Positions 56,539 to 64,000 of a DNA stretch of 64,000 nt are shown piece after piece; within the stretch, counting starts at the first letter, position 1; the number at the start of each line of letters is the position of its first letter. The DNA is from Actinomycetota bacterium (lineage in GTDB: Bacteria > Actinomycetota > Thermoleophilia > Miltoncostaeales > Miltoncostaeaceae). Made by a program: the position numbers and the translations under genes. The stretch spans positions 17,041 through 81,040 of the forward strand of contig CAUJCX010000003.1 of assembly GCA_963169235.1 (NCBI GenBank), given 5' to 3'. The notes under the pieces are model-generated. The model had not been told where the DNA came from, searched no databases, and was given only the letters and a program-made list of their open reading frames with translations.

Positions 56539-57039
56539 TCAGCGGGTCGACGAGCCGTAGTCGGCCGTGAAGTAGATGCGGCTGCAGTCGGGGCTGGCGA
56601 CGACGCCGACGCCGACGGCGCGCATCCCGCGGTTGAGGATGTTGGCGCGGTGGGGCGGGCTCGCCATCCACATGCGGACGGCCTCGCGGGCGACGTCCGG
56701 GCTGCACGTCCCGCCGATCATCGCGATGTTCTCGGCCATCGTGGCCCTGCGCGGGTAGCCGACCCGCACGAGGCGGTTCCAGAACGGACGGCCGCGCCGG
56801 TCCTCGTGCTGGAACAGCCCGGTGTCCGACAGGAAGCTGCTGTGCCCGCGGGCCGCGCGTCGCAGGCGGGGAACCGTCCGCAGTGCGGGCAGACCGTTCT
56901 GGGCACGAACGGCGTTGGTCTCGGAGACCACGGCGGTCTCGATGTCGGCCCACGAGCTCTGCGGAGGCTGCGCGACGGCGGTGGCGGCGGTGGGCACGGT
57001 GGCGGCGGCGAGCAACAGGAGGGTCCGCAGGATGCGCAT
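56539..57039 (-). CDS. Secreted CAP/SCP domain protein
   Basis: A 166-residue exported protein. The signal peptide LRTLLLLAAATVPTAATAVA would be cleaved near residue 23. The CAP domain follows: VVSETNAVRAQNGLPALRTVPRLRRAARGHSSFLSDTGLFQH, MAENIAMIGG, WMASPPHRANILNRGMRAVGVGVV. The two conserved histidines and glutamate of the CAP cavity are present. Bacterial CAP proteins (YkwD-like) are extracellular with unclear roles. Convergent with erpA, divergent from the serine hydrolase gene. Confidence 0.88.
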   Translation of the reverse strand: MRILRTLLLLAAATVPTAATAVAQPPQSSWADIETAVVSETNAVRAQNGLPALRTVPRLRRAARGHSSFLSDTGLFQHEDRRGRPFWNRLVRVGYPRRATMAENIAMIGGTCSPDVAREAVRMWMASPPHRANILNRGMRAVGVGVVASPDCSRIYFTADYGSSTR

Positions 57040-57152
57040 ATCCTCTATGTCGACCCATCCGCGGCGTTCCTTGACGGCGGCGGTGTCCCGTTCGCAAGTT
57101 CCGGCGGCCGAGCCCGCCGGTAACGTGGCATCGTCCGTCCCAGGAGCCGCCC

Positions 57153-58262
57153 GTGCCGCCCGCCGTCCCGCCCGCCCCGATCGTTGCGCCCGCCCCGGTG
57201 CTGTTCGGTCACGTGACGGTGCGGGCGGGGGCGGGCACGCGCCTGCTGGTGCCGATGCTGGACGGTCGCGCCCGTCGCGCCGTGCGGCTGCGGTCCGGTC
57301 CCCGGCGGGTGTCGCTGACGCTGCCGGTGGGCCGCTGGCGGCTGGCGGTGCGGGCGGTGGGGCGGCGCGGGGCGCGGTCGTCGCAGTCGCACCTGGTGTG
57401 GGTGCTGCCGCGGTCGGCCACCGCCACCATCCGGTCGGGGCGCAGCGACCCCGTCCTTCAGCGGCGGCTCAACGATCTCAGCGCCGGCGCGGGCTTCGTC
57501 AACGGCATCTACGTGCGCAACCTCGCGACGGGCTGCGGCGCGGCGGTCAACGCGGGGGCGCCGTTCCCGGCGGCCAGCACGCTGAAGGCGGCGATCCTGC
57601 TGGACGCGGTGCGCCGCCGCACGGGCGCGTCACCGGCGTTGCTCGACCGCATGGTCATCGACTCGGACGACCTGGCGTCCAATGCCCTCTTGGGAGTCGA
57701 GGGTGGGGGCGACGCCCTGTCCGGGGCGGCCCGGGTCACCGAGACCATGCACCTCGTCGGCATGCCGCACTCCCTGGTGCGGCGCCCGTACATCGTCGAT
57801 CAGGAGCGCATTCCGATCACGGTCACGTCCCAGCCGGAGCTCTACACCAACTACATCAGCACCCCGTACGAGCTCGGTGTGCTGATGGTGGCCCTGCACC
57901 GTGCGGCCCTGGGCAAGGGACCGGTGCGCCGCATGGGCGTGCCGGCGTCGGTGGCGCGGCGGCAGATCACGTGGCGGCTGCTGGAGGTGCGCGATCGCAC
58001 GAAGATCGTCGCAGGCGTCCCGCGCGGCATGCCCGTGGCCCACAAGACCGGCTACACCACCGAGGTGAAAGCCGATGCGGGCATCGTGTACGCGCCCCGC
58101 GGCCCCATCGTGGTGAGCGTCATGGGGTGGAGCAACGGGGGTGCGTCCGAGGCGTTCATCGCGCGGGTGGCGGCGACGTCCGTGGCGCGGCTGTCGGGGG
58201 GCGGCGCCTGCCGCGCGCCGCTGGGGCGGCGCCATCAGCGGGCGATCTCGGAAGGGCCCTGA
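57153..58262 (+). CDS. Serine hydrolase of the class A beta-lactamase fold
   Basis: A 369-residue protein. The N-terminal 95 residues form a beta-rich stretch (VTVRAGAGTRLLVPML, RVSLTLPVGRWRLAVRAVGR). The hydrolase domain follows with SxxK (PFPAASTLKAAIL), an SDN-like region (IDSDDLASN) and KTG (VAHKTGYT). This is the catalytic set of class A beta-lactamases and related penicillin-interacting enzymes. True antibiotic resistance cannot be inferred. No clear signal peptide is visible after the GTG, odd for a protein of this type, so the start may be wrong. AGGAG stands 6 nt before the GTG. Confidence 0.78.
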   Translation: MPPAVPPAPIVAPAPVLFGHVTVRAGAGTRLLVPMLDGRARRAVRLRSGPRRVSLTLPVGRWRLAVRAVGRRGARSSQSHLVWVLPRSATATIRSGRSDPVLQRRLNDLSAGAGFVNGIYVRNLATGCGAAVNAGAPFPAASTLKAAILLDAVRRRTGASPALLDRMVIDSDDLASNALLGVEGGGDALSGAARVTETMHLVGMPHSLVRRPYIVDQERIPITVTSQPELYTNYISTPYELGVLMVALHRAALGKGPVRRMGVPASVARRQITWRLLEVRDRTKIVAGVPRGMPVAHKTGYTTEVKADAGIVYAPRGPIVVSVMGWSNGGASEAFIARVAATSVARLSGGGACRAPLGRRHQRAISEGP

Positions 58263-58507
58263 ACCGGCGGCGCGGCGCGCGGGTGCCCCACGCGGGCCGC
58301 ACGTGGTGTGGCGCCACGGACGCGGCGGGCCGCTGAGGCGCCTGGCCACCGCGCCCCGCGTCGGCGCGTCCGGCGGGAGGTCCGCGCCGGCGGGTGCGCC
58401 CTCATCAGCGGGTCCGTGGCGTGGCCGCGCGCCGGGTGGGACGCCGGCCATCGGCGTGGCCGTCCGCCCACGGGAACGGTGGGCCAGACCGGGGCCGCGG
58501 CCTGGGG

Positions 58508-59158
58508 TCAGCGCGCCGTCAGGCCGGGGAACAGAGCCGCGACGCCCGCGGCCACCATGCCGACGGCGATCGCCACCAGAATCATCCCCATCACGCGGGT
58601 CATCACGGTGCGCAGGGTCTGCGACATACGCGTGCCGATGGCGTTGGCGGCCATGAGCACCACCAACAGGGCCAGCAGCACGGCGCCGACGACGGCGGCG
58701 TACTCGATGCGCTCGGTGGTCGTGCTCGCCTCGTGCGCGTAGAGCACGAGCGTGGCGATAGTGCCCGGCCCCACCACCATCGGGAACGTCATGGGGTAGA
58801 CGGCGATGGTGGCCGCGGGCGGCGGGGCGGCGGCGCGCTCGCCGGCGGTGCCGTGGTGCGACGAGCTCTCGGCCCCGTTCAGCATCTGGAAGCCGATGGT
58901 GGCCAGCACCAGCCCGCCCGCGACCCGGAACGCGTCGATGGAGATGCCGAAGAAGCCCAGCAGGGCCGATCCGGCCAGCGCCACCAGGGCGCAGGCCACG
59001 GCGGAGGCGAACGCCACCCGCACGGCGGTGGCGCGACGCTCGGCGGCGGTCTGGCCGTCGGTCAGCGTCAGGAAGAACGGCAGGTTGACGAACGGGTTCA
59101 TCACCGCGAACAGCGCGCCCAGCATCGACACCGCGAACGTGGTGTCCGACGCGCTCAC
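58508..59158 (-). CDS. MarC family membrane protein
   Basis: A 216-residue protein with six predicted TM helices: FAVSMLGALFAVMNPFVNLPFFLTLT, a helix near 45-70, GGLVLATIGFQMLNG, then after a polar Ala/Pro loop (TAGERAAAPPPAAT) VYPMTFPMVVGPGTIATLVL and two more. MNPFxNLPxF and FPMxxGPGTI are the family signatures. MarC (UPF0056) function is not known; the link to antibiotic resistance was withdrawn. The GTG start lies 26 bp after the VOC gene in the opposite sense of reading order. The 245 bp on its 3' side, up to the serine hydrolase gene, show no recognisable feature. Confidence 0.87.
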   Translation of the reverse strand: MSASDTTFAVSMLGALFAVMNPFVNLPFFLTLTDGQTAAERRATAVRVAFASAVACALVALAGSALLGFFGISIDAFRVAGGLVLATIGFQMLNGAESSSHHGTAGERAAAPPPAATIAVYPMTFPMVVGPGTIATLVLYAHEASTTTERIEYAAVVGAVLLALLVVLMAANAIGTRMSQTLRTVMTRVMGMILVAIAVGMVAAGVAALFPGLTAR

Positions 59159-59183
59159 GGGGTCGCCGGCCGCGGGCGGCGGA

Positions 59184-59540
59184 TCATGCGGGCACCTGGT
59201 AGATCTCGACCAGGTAGCCGTCCGGGTCGCGCACCTGGCAGCGCACGAAACCGTGGTCGTCCTGCCACTCCGTCTCGGGCACGCCGTCCGTGCGGAAGCG
59301 CTCGCGCGCCGCGCGCACCGCGTCCGCGTCCGTCGCCACGAACCCGAAGTGGTTGGTGCGGGGCAGATCCGCGGCCGGCGGCGTGCCGTGCGAGAGGGCC
59401 AGAAGGCACGACCCGTCGGGTGGGGCCACGATCAGCAGGTGATCGTCGTCGACGACCCGCCGGGTGAGACCGAAGTGGCGGGCGTAGAACGCGGCCGAGC
59501 GTTCACGGTCGGCCACGGTGAGGGCGACATGGTTCAGCAT
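59184..59540 (-). CDS. VOC family (glyoxalase-like) protein
   Basis: A 118-residue protein with the paired beta-alpha-beta-beta-beta units of the vicinal oxygen chelate fold: LNHVALTVADRERSAAFYARHFGLT, LPRTNHFGFVATDADAVRAARERF and RCQVRDPDGYLVEIYQVP. Metal ligands are likely His4, His65 and Glu near 112. Members include glyoxalases, dioxygenases and resistance proteins, so the reaction is open. ATG 59540 has a TACGCT hexamer 6 nt upstream and no ribosome binding site. Confidence 0.85.
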   Translation of the reverse strand: MLNHVALTVADRERSAAFYARHFGLTRRVVDDDHLLIVAPPDGSCLLALSHGTPPAADLPRTNHFGFVATDADAVRAARERFRTDGVPETEWQDDHGFVRCQVRDPDGYLVEIYQVPA

Positions 59541-59546
59541 GCGTCC

Positions 59547-59552
59547 AGCGTA
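59547..59552 (-). promoter_or_regulatory. Candidate -10 element, leaderless start of the VOC gene
   Basis: On the minus strand TACGCT, then 6 nt, then ATG at 59540. Confidence 0.45.
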
Positions 59553-59602
59553 ACCCGTGCCGCCGCGACGGTGAGGCCCGATGCCCGCGGGGGAGCGCCG
59601 TG

Positions 59603-62600
59603 TCATCGGCGCCCCCGCCCGAAGTGCTGGCCGGCGGGGACGGCCTGGCGCAGTCGCGCGGTCTCGTGCGGGGCGTCGGCGTGTTCGGGCACCGCCGGAC
59701 ACGGGGCGATGCCTCCCGCGATCACGTTGATGGTGCGCTCACGGTGTTGCAGGCGTCCGCTCACCACCACCAGCGGCTCGGCCCGCAGAAGGGCGCGGTG
59801 GGCCTCGTAGACCGGGGGGTGCACCACCACGTTGATGAGGCCCGTCTCGTCTTCCAGCAGCATGAAGACGATGCCGTTGGCGGTCATGGGGCGCTGGCGG
59901 GCCGTCACCATGCCGGCGACGGTCACGTGCGTGCCGTCGCGCAGATCGCGCAGCGCCACGGCCGTCACCGTGGCGTCCGGCAGGTGCGGGCGGACGAGCG
60001 TCATCATGTGCCAGCCCGTCGACAGGCCCATGGTCTCGTAGTCGCTGACGATCCGCTCGAAGCGGTCGGGCTCGGCCAGCCGCGGCGCGTCGCCCGGGGG
60101 CAGCGGGAGGGCCAGTTGCACGTCGCCGCCGTGGCCGACGCGCTGGGGGCGGGAGAGGCTCGACAGCCGCCATTCCATGCGCCGCCGGGGCTCGTCGAAC
60201 ACGTCGCAGGCGCCGCTGCGGATGATGCTCGACATCTGCTCACGACGCAGGTCGCTGCGGGCGGCCAGGTCGGCCAGGTCGGCGAAGCGTCCGCCCGCCG
60301 CGCGCTCGGCCACCAGCCGGGCGGCGGCGTCGGCCCGCACGTCGCGCACGTACCCCAGCCCGATGCGCACCCGCCACGACGGCTCCCCGGCCTCGCCGCC
60401 GGAGGGCACGGGCTCGATGATGCAGCCGGCATCGCTGCGGTTGACGCACGGCCCCACCACGCTCACGCCCCGCCGCTGGGCATCGCGGATGAGGCTGGCC
60501 GGCGGATAGAAGCCCATGGGCTGGGCGTTGAGCAGGGCGGCCAGGAACTCGGTGGGGTGGTGGCGACGCAGCCAGGCGCTCTGGTACGCCAGCACCGCGA
60601 ACGCCGCCGAGTGCGCCTTGGGGAAGCCGAAGTTGCTGAACCCGATGAGCTTGGTGAACACCGTGCGGATGGTGTCGTCGTCGACGCCGCGCTCGCGCGC
60701 GCCGTCGCGGAAGTCGGCCCACATGTGCAGCATCGCCTCGCGGCTGCGCGTGCGGCTCATGGCGCGGCGCAGCCCCTCGGCCTGTCCCGCGGTGAACCCG
60801 GCCAGCGCCATCGCCACCTCGAGCACCTGCTCCTGAAACACCACCACGCCCAGCGTGTCGCGCAGCACGGGGGCCAGCAGCGGGTGGTCGTACGGGGGCT
60901 CGAACGCGGGGTCGCGACGCCGCGCCCGGCGGTGTTTCACGTACGGGTGCACGGCGCCGCCCGACACCGGCCCGGGGCGGATGAGCGCCACCTGCACCGT
61001 GAGGTCGTCGAGGTTCTCGGGCCGGGTCTGCAGCAGGCTCTGCATCTGGGCGCGGCTCTCGATCTGGAACGTGCCCACGGTGTCGGCGTCCTGGATCTCG
61101 GCGTACACCCCGGCGTCATGGAAGTCGATGCGCGACAGGTCGATGCGCCGGCTGCGGGTGCGGGCGATGAGGTCGACGCACTCCTCGACGGCCGACAGCA
61201 TGCCGAGCCCCAGCAGGTCGATCTTCACGAAGCCGGCGTCGGCGCACGAGTCCTTGTTCCATTGGCACATCTGCCGGCCCGGGAACGCGGCGGGCACCAC
61301 CGGCACCATGTCCACCAGCGGCTGGGCGCTGACCACCATGCCCCCGGAGTGCTGCGACAGGTGCCGTGGCAGCCCCGCGGCCTCGCGGGCCAAGAACGCC
61401 AGGGCCCGCCAGCGCGAGGAGGCGAGCTTCGCCTCACCGTCCGGCAGCCGGCGCAGCTCGTCGTCGAGCTCCTCGGCCCGCGACCACCCGTCGGCCAGCC
61501 GGGACAGGCGCTCGATGTCGGCGTCGGGCAGGGCCAGCGCCCCGCCCAGCTCGCGGACGGCCATGCGGGTGCGGAACGTGGGGAACGCCGAGACCATCGC
61601 GGCGTGCTCGGCGCCGTAGCGCCGGATGATCTCGGCGATGAGGCGCTCGCGGATGTCGCGCGGGAAGTCCAGGTCGATGTCGGGCACCGACACCATGTCC
61701 CGGTTGAGGAAGCGGCCGAGGAACAGGTTGTTGGCGACCGGGTCGATGTGGGACAGGCCGGTGAGGTAGCAGACGATCGAGCCCACCGACGATCCCCGGC
61801 CGCGTCCGGGCGGAAGCCACCGGCGCGCCGACCCCGCCGGTCGCACCTCGAACGCCACCTCCCGCGCCAGCTCGAGGATCTCGCGGTGCAGAAGGAAGAA
61901 GCCCGCCAGGCCGTGGTGGTCGATGAGCGCGAGCTCCTGGTCGAGCCGCACGCGGGCCGCGATCCGCCGAGAGGCGTTGGGGTAGCGGGCCCCCAGCTGG
62001 TAGGCGCAGACGCGGGCCAGCGCCTGGGACGACGTCTCGCCGCCCGCGGCCGCGAAGTCGGGGTACGCGTAACCGAGGTCGCGGGTGAGATCGAACGTGA
62101 TGCCCTCGGCGATCTCGCGCGTGGAGCGGACGGCCTCGGGGACGTCGCGGAACGCGTCGGCCATCTGCGCGGGCGGCCGCAGCACGGCGCTGCGGTTGCC
62201 GCGCCGGACGCCCTCCGAGGCGTCCAGGGTGAGGCGGTGGCGGATGGCGACGAACGCGTCCTGCAGCAGCGCGCGCCGGGGGTGGTGGGCGTGGACGTCG
62301 CCGGTGGCCACCACCGGTACTCCGGCGGAGCGGGCCAGGTCGCCGAGCGCCCGGGCGTGTGCGCGCCCCCCGCGGACGAGCGGCCGCTGCAGCTCGACGT
62401 ACACCGCCCCCGGGTCGAACCAGCGCGTCAGCTGCTCGAGGCGCCGGCGTGCCTCCGCGGGATCGCCGTCGCGCAGCGGCACCGAGATGTGCCCGCGGTG
62501 AAGGCAGCCGGTGAGGCACACCAGGCCGGCCGCGTGCGACCCGAGCGCCGCCACCGGCAGGGACGGGTCGGTGGCCCGCCGGTCGGGCGCGTCGCGGGTG

Positions 62601-62899
62601 TGGGCGTGGGCCCGGGTGATGAGCCGGCACAGGTTGCGGTAGCCCTCGCCGGTGCGCGCCAGCAGCGTGACGTGCGTGCCGTCGTCGAGCGACAGCTCGG
62701 CCCCCGTGATGGGGGTGATGCCCGCGTCCTTCGCGGCGTGGGCGAACTCCAGCGACCCGCACAGGCCGTCGTGGTCGGTGAGCGCCAGGTGCCGGTGGCC
62801 CTGGGTCGCGGCGGCGTCGACCAGCTCGTGGGGGGAGGAGGCCCCGTCCAGGAAGCTGAACGCGGAATGGGCGTGGAGTTCGACGTAGTCCGATGACAC
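59603..62899 (-). CDS. dnaE2: Error-prone DNA polymerase DnaE2
   Basis: A 1098-residue C-family polymerase. The PHP domain opens YVELHAHSAFSFLDGASSPHELV. The palm carries PDIDLDFP and, later, AGFVKIDLLGLGML. Then come GPVSGGAVHPY, GFSNFGFPKAHSAAFAVLAYQSAWL, and the DnaE2-type FLAALLNAQPMGFYPPASLIRDAQRRGV. An OB domain near 960-1050 (VTVAGMVTARQRPMTANGIVFMLLEDETG) completes it. DnaE2 does mutagenic translesion synthesis with ImuA'/ImuB, neither of which is adjacent. The GTG start coincides with a LexA box. It is shorter than replicative DnaE1 and lacks its beta-clamp-binding end. Confidence 0.94.
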   Translation of the reverse strand: MSSDYVELHAHSAFSFLDGASSPHELVDAAATQGHRHLALTDHDGLCGSLEFAHAAKDAGITPITGAELSLDDGTHVTLLARTGEGYRNLCRLITRAHAHTRDAPDRRATDPSLPVAALGSHAAGLVCLTGCLHRGHISVPLRDGDPAEARRRLEQLTRWFDPGAVYVELQRPLVRGGRAHARALGDLARSAGVPVVATGDVHAHHPRRALLQDAFVAIRHRLTLDASEGVRRGNRSAVLRPPAQMADAFRDVPEAVRSTREIAEGITFDLTRDLGYAYPDFAAAGGETSSQALARVCAYQLGARYPNASRRIAARVRLDQELALIDHHGLAGFFLLHREILELAREVAFEVRPAGSARRWLPPGRGRGSSVGSIVCYLTGLSHIDPVANNLFLGRFLNRDMVSVPDIDLDFPRDIRERLIAEIIRRYGAEHAAMVSAFPTFRTRMAVRELGGALALPDADIERLSRLADGWSRAEELDDELRRLPDGEAKLASSRWRALAFLAREAAGLPRHLSQHSGGMVVSAQPLVDMVPVVPAAFPGRQMCQWNKDSCADAGFVKIDLLGLGMLSAVEECVDLIARTRSRRIDLSRIDFHDAGVYAEIQDADTVGTFQIESRAQMQSLLQTRPENLDDLTVQVALIRPGPVSGGAVHPYVKHRRARRRDPAFEPPYDHPLLAPVLRDTLGVVVFQEQVLEVAMALAGFTAGQAEGLRRAMSRTRSREAMLHMWADFRDGARERGVDDDTIRTVFTKLIGFSNFGFPKAHSAAFAVLAYQSAWLRRHHPTEFLAALLNAQPMGFYPPASLIRDAQRRGVSVVGPCVNRSDAGCIIEPVPSGGEAGEPSWRVRIGLGYVRDVRADAAARLVAERAAGGRFADLADLAARSDLRREQMSSIIRSGACDVFDEPRRRMEWRLSSLSRPQRVGHGGDVQLALPLPPGDAPRLAEPDRFERIVSDYETMGLSTGWHMMTLVRPHLPDATVTAVALRDLRDGTHVTVAGMVTARQRPMTANGIVFMLLEDETGLINVVVHPPVYEAHRALLRAEPLVVVSGRLQHRERTINVIAGGIAPCPAVPEHADAPHETARLRQAVPAGQHFGRGRR

Positions 62900-62912
62900 G
62901 AACGTATGTTCG
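62899..62912. promoter_or_regulatory. LexA/SOS box overlapping the dnaE2 start
   Basis: CGAAC-GTAT-GTTCG (reverse CGAAC-ATAC-GTTCG), a perfect match to the Gram-positive consensus CGAAC-N4-GTTCG. It covers the first base of the GTG start. LexA repression of dnaE2 is established in mycobacteria and others. Its use here is inferred from the site. Confidence 0.85.
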
Positions 62913-62936
62913 CAGAGCCGGCCGCGGCGTCCAACC

Positions 62937-62964
62937 TCAACACGTGACGACTTCGTGCCGATAT
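62937..62964 (+). promoter_or_regulatory. Candidate sigma-28-type promoter of the NTF2-like gene
   Basis: TCAA-N16-GCCGATAT, the best match of the five: the -10 is the textbook SigD form. The start of the next gene is about 125 nt downstream, so a long leader is implied. It points away from dnaE2. Confidence 0.55.
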
Positions 62965-63094
62965 CGTGCCGCCTCGCGACACACCCCGCACCCATAAGCC
63001 AACCTGATGGGCCGATCGGGGACCCGCGTTGCTTACGCATCCCGACGCGCCCACCATGGGGTTGACCGACGTACACGCCGCGAAAGGGGGAGCC

Positions 63095-63451
63095 ATGTCA
63101 ACGCTCAGGGCGATGTCACCGCAGGACGTCTCACGTCTCATCGAGGAGAGCGCCGCCCGCGGCGACCTCGATGCGGTCGCCTCGCTGTACGAGGACGGCG
63201 CCGTGATGGCGTCCGAGTCGGGCTGCGTCACGGTGGGCCGCGCGGGCATCGTCGACGCGTGGGCGCACCGCCTGGGGACGCCTCCCGGGCCCGCGCCCAC
63301 CGTGGTGCGCTGCGGCGACATCGCCATGGTGTCCAGCAGCCGCCCCGATGCCATGGGCCAGCTGACGCACGTCGTGCGGCGTCAGCCCGACGGGTCGTGG
63401 CGGCGCATCATCGACCACCCGGTCGCCGTGGCGAACCTGGACGCGGCCTGA
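63095..63451 (+). CDS. NTF2-like / SnoaL-like protein
   Basis: A 118-residue protein with the NTF2-like fold pattern: an N-terminal helix (SPQDVSRLIEESAARGDLDAVASLYEDGAVM), then VTVGRAGIVDAWAHRLG, TVVRCGDIAMVSS, and WRRIIDHPVAVANL. This is the DUF4440/SnoaL-like family of small cone-shaped proteins, of which many are binding or ketosteroid-isomerase-like. No active-site assignment is possible. ATG 63095 has AAAGGGGGAG 3-5 nt upstream. It is followed by a glutaredoxin-like gene with 13 bp between. A sigma-28-type promoter lies upstream. Confidence 0.75.
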   Translation: MSTLRAMSPQDVSRLIEESAARGDLDAVASLYEDGAVMASESGCVTVGRAGIVDAWAHRLGTPPGPAPTVVRCGDIAMVSSSRPDAMGQLTHVVRRQPDGSWRRIIDHPVAVANLDAA

Positions 63452-63464
63452 GAGGGTGGGGGGG

Positions 63465-63752
63465 ATGCGGCCACCCGGCATCCCCCTCACGGTCTACACC
63501 GCGCACGGCTGCTGCCTGTGCGACGACGCGCGCGAGGTCCTCGGGCGGCTGGCGCCCGAGCTGGGCCTCGACGTCGCGTGGGTGCACATCGACGGCGACC
63601 CCGAGCTGGAGGCCCGCTGGCGCACCGAGATCCCCGTCGGGGTGATGGGCGGGCGCAAGGTGTTCAAGTACCGCGTGGACGAGCGCGTGCTGCGCAACCG
63701 CGTGGCGGGTGGGCCCGGCGGCTCCGGCCGCCGGTCGCCCGCCCGCCCGTGA
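63465..63752 (+). CDS. Glutaredoxin-like protein (DUF836)
   Basis: A 95-residue thioredoxin-fold protein. The opening LTVYTAHGCCLCDDAREVL has CxxC (with a preceding Cys), followed by VAWVHIDGDPELEARW and the cis-Pro TEIPVGVMGG. This is the DUF836/glutaredoxin-like family, small redox proteins with unassigned partners. ATG 63465 is preferred; GTG 63456 in frame is 9 bases upstream. It is likely in the same transcript as the NTF2-like gene. The C-terminal end (GGPGGSGRRSPARP) is a low-complexity tail. Confidence 0.78.
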   Translation: MRPPGIPLTVYTAHGCCLCDDAREVLGRLAPELGLDVAWVHIDGDPELEARWRTEIPVGVMGGRKVFKYRVDERVLRNRVAGGPGGSGRRSPARP

Positions 63753-63753
63753 C

Positions 63754-64000
63754 CTACAGCGTGGGCGTCGCCGTCGTCAGCGTGGCCACCCGGATCGCGA
63801 TCACGCGCGTTCCGCCGCCGCTATTCAGACGGACGACGCTGCCGGCAGGCGTGTCGATCTCGAGCGTCACCGTCGCGCCGGCGGTGAGTGCCGGCGGGGG
63901 CACCTTGCCGATGCCGAAGTACGCGTCGCTGGGACCGCGAGCCCCCGTGGCACCCGTCTGGCACGTCTGACCCGTCGGCCCGGCGGGGCCCGCAGGACCG
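63754..64000 (-). CDS. C-terminal end of a collagen-like protein (partial)
   Basis: On the minus strand the window edge opens with Gly-x-y triplets (GPAGPAGPTGQT, GATGARG), then a beta-rich domain of about 60 residues (KVPPPALTAGATVTLEID, SVVRLNSGGGTRVIAIR) ending at TAG (63754-63756). The repeat is that of bacterial collagen-like surface proteins, which are trimers anchored at the cell envelope; the terminal domain may be the trimerisation cap. Only 82 codons are visible, so the protein start, signal peptide and size are unknown. Confidence 0.7.
   Translation of the reverse strand, partial: GPAGPAGPTGQTCQTGATGARGPSDAYFGIGKVPPPALTAGATVTLEIDTPAGSVVRLNSGGGTRVIAIRVATLTTATPTL

Noticed and set aside
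58263..58507. Possible small gene in the 245-bp gap after the serine hydrolase
   Set aside because: Open frames exist but lack a start signal and any recognisable protein pattern.

Overview
The window is one continuous stretch of very GC-rich chromosome (almost every third codon position is G or C), densely coding. It holds 63 gene calls, many joined by ATGA, GTGA or TGATG stop/start overlaps. No rRNA, tRNA, CRISPR array, insertion sequence, prophage or plasmid gene was found. The largest gap without a gene is about 250 bp. Gene order (lepA-hemW-hrcA; dnaJ-prmA-rsmE-HIT-phoH-ybeY-dgkA/PAP2-era), a divergent mycobacterial-type glgC/glgA pair, DnaE2 with a CGAAC-N4-GTTCG SOS box, and many apparently leaderless genes point to an Actinomycetota member. 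The deep class Thermoleophilia is plausible, but this is an inference from layout and not proven here.

Layout. 1-2540: end of lepA, hemW, hrcA. 2574-17119: a 14.6 kb block of unrelated genes (chemoreceptor, nadE, TDT transporter, MarR regulator, MFS transporter, acetyl-CoA synthetase, two degenerate nuclease-like secreted proteins, glgC/glgA, a small secreted protein) inserted into the usual hrcA-dnaJ neighbourhood. 17190-23276: dnaJ to era, a tight RNA/translation housekeeping operon. 23287-28251: four secreted proteins of unknown function, two of them tandem paralogs. 28271-34548: mutM, then an operon deoC-hisIE-trpEGDC. 34677-41931: a secreted cysteine-rich protein, an SDR, a two-component system followed by a lipoprotein related to that secreted protein, a GH15 glycosidase and a secreted repeat-like protein. 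41978-44534: thioredoxin-like plus CcmH cytochrome c maturation proteins and TrpB2. 44685-56104: signalling genes (a GAF-GGDEF-HD-GYP protein with altered catalytic motifs, an HDOD-LuxR protein, a frameshifted GGDEF protein) mixed with a degenerate M48-like protein, a lysyltransferase-like protein and others. 56194-64000: iron-sulfur carrier, CAP protein, serine hydrolase, MarC, VOC protein, dnaE2, small proteins and the end of a collagen-like gene.

Regulation. Two promoter patterns recur. (1) A TANNNT hexamer 6-8 nt before the start codon, leaving no room for a ribosome binding site, at nine places: candidate leaderless transcription. (2) TC(A/G)(A/G)-N16-(G/C)CCGA upstream of five genes: the chemoreceptor, the two GGDEF-family proteins, the M48-like protein and an NTF2-like protein. 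Its shape resembles promoters of the FliA/SigD/WhiG sigma-28 class and suggests a motility and c-di-GMP regulon spread across the window. Single sites of interest are a perfect SOS box at the dnaE2 start, a CRP-like site in front of acetyl-CoA synthetase, a 17-bp palindrome between glgC and glgA, and overlapping palindromes in front of the MarR gene.
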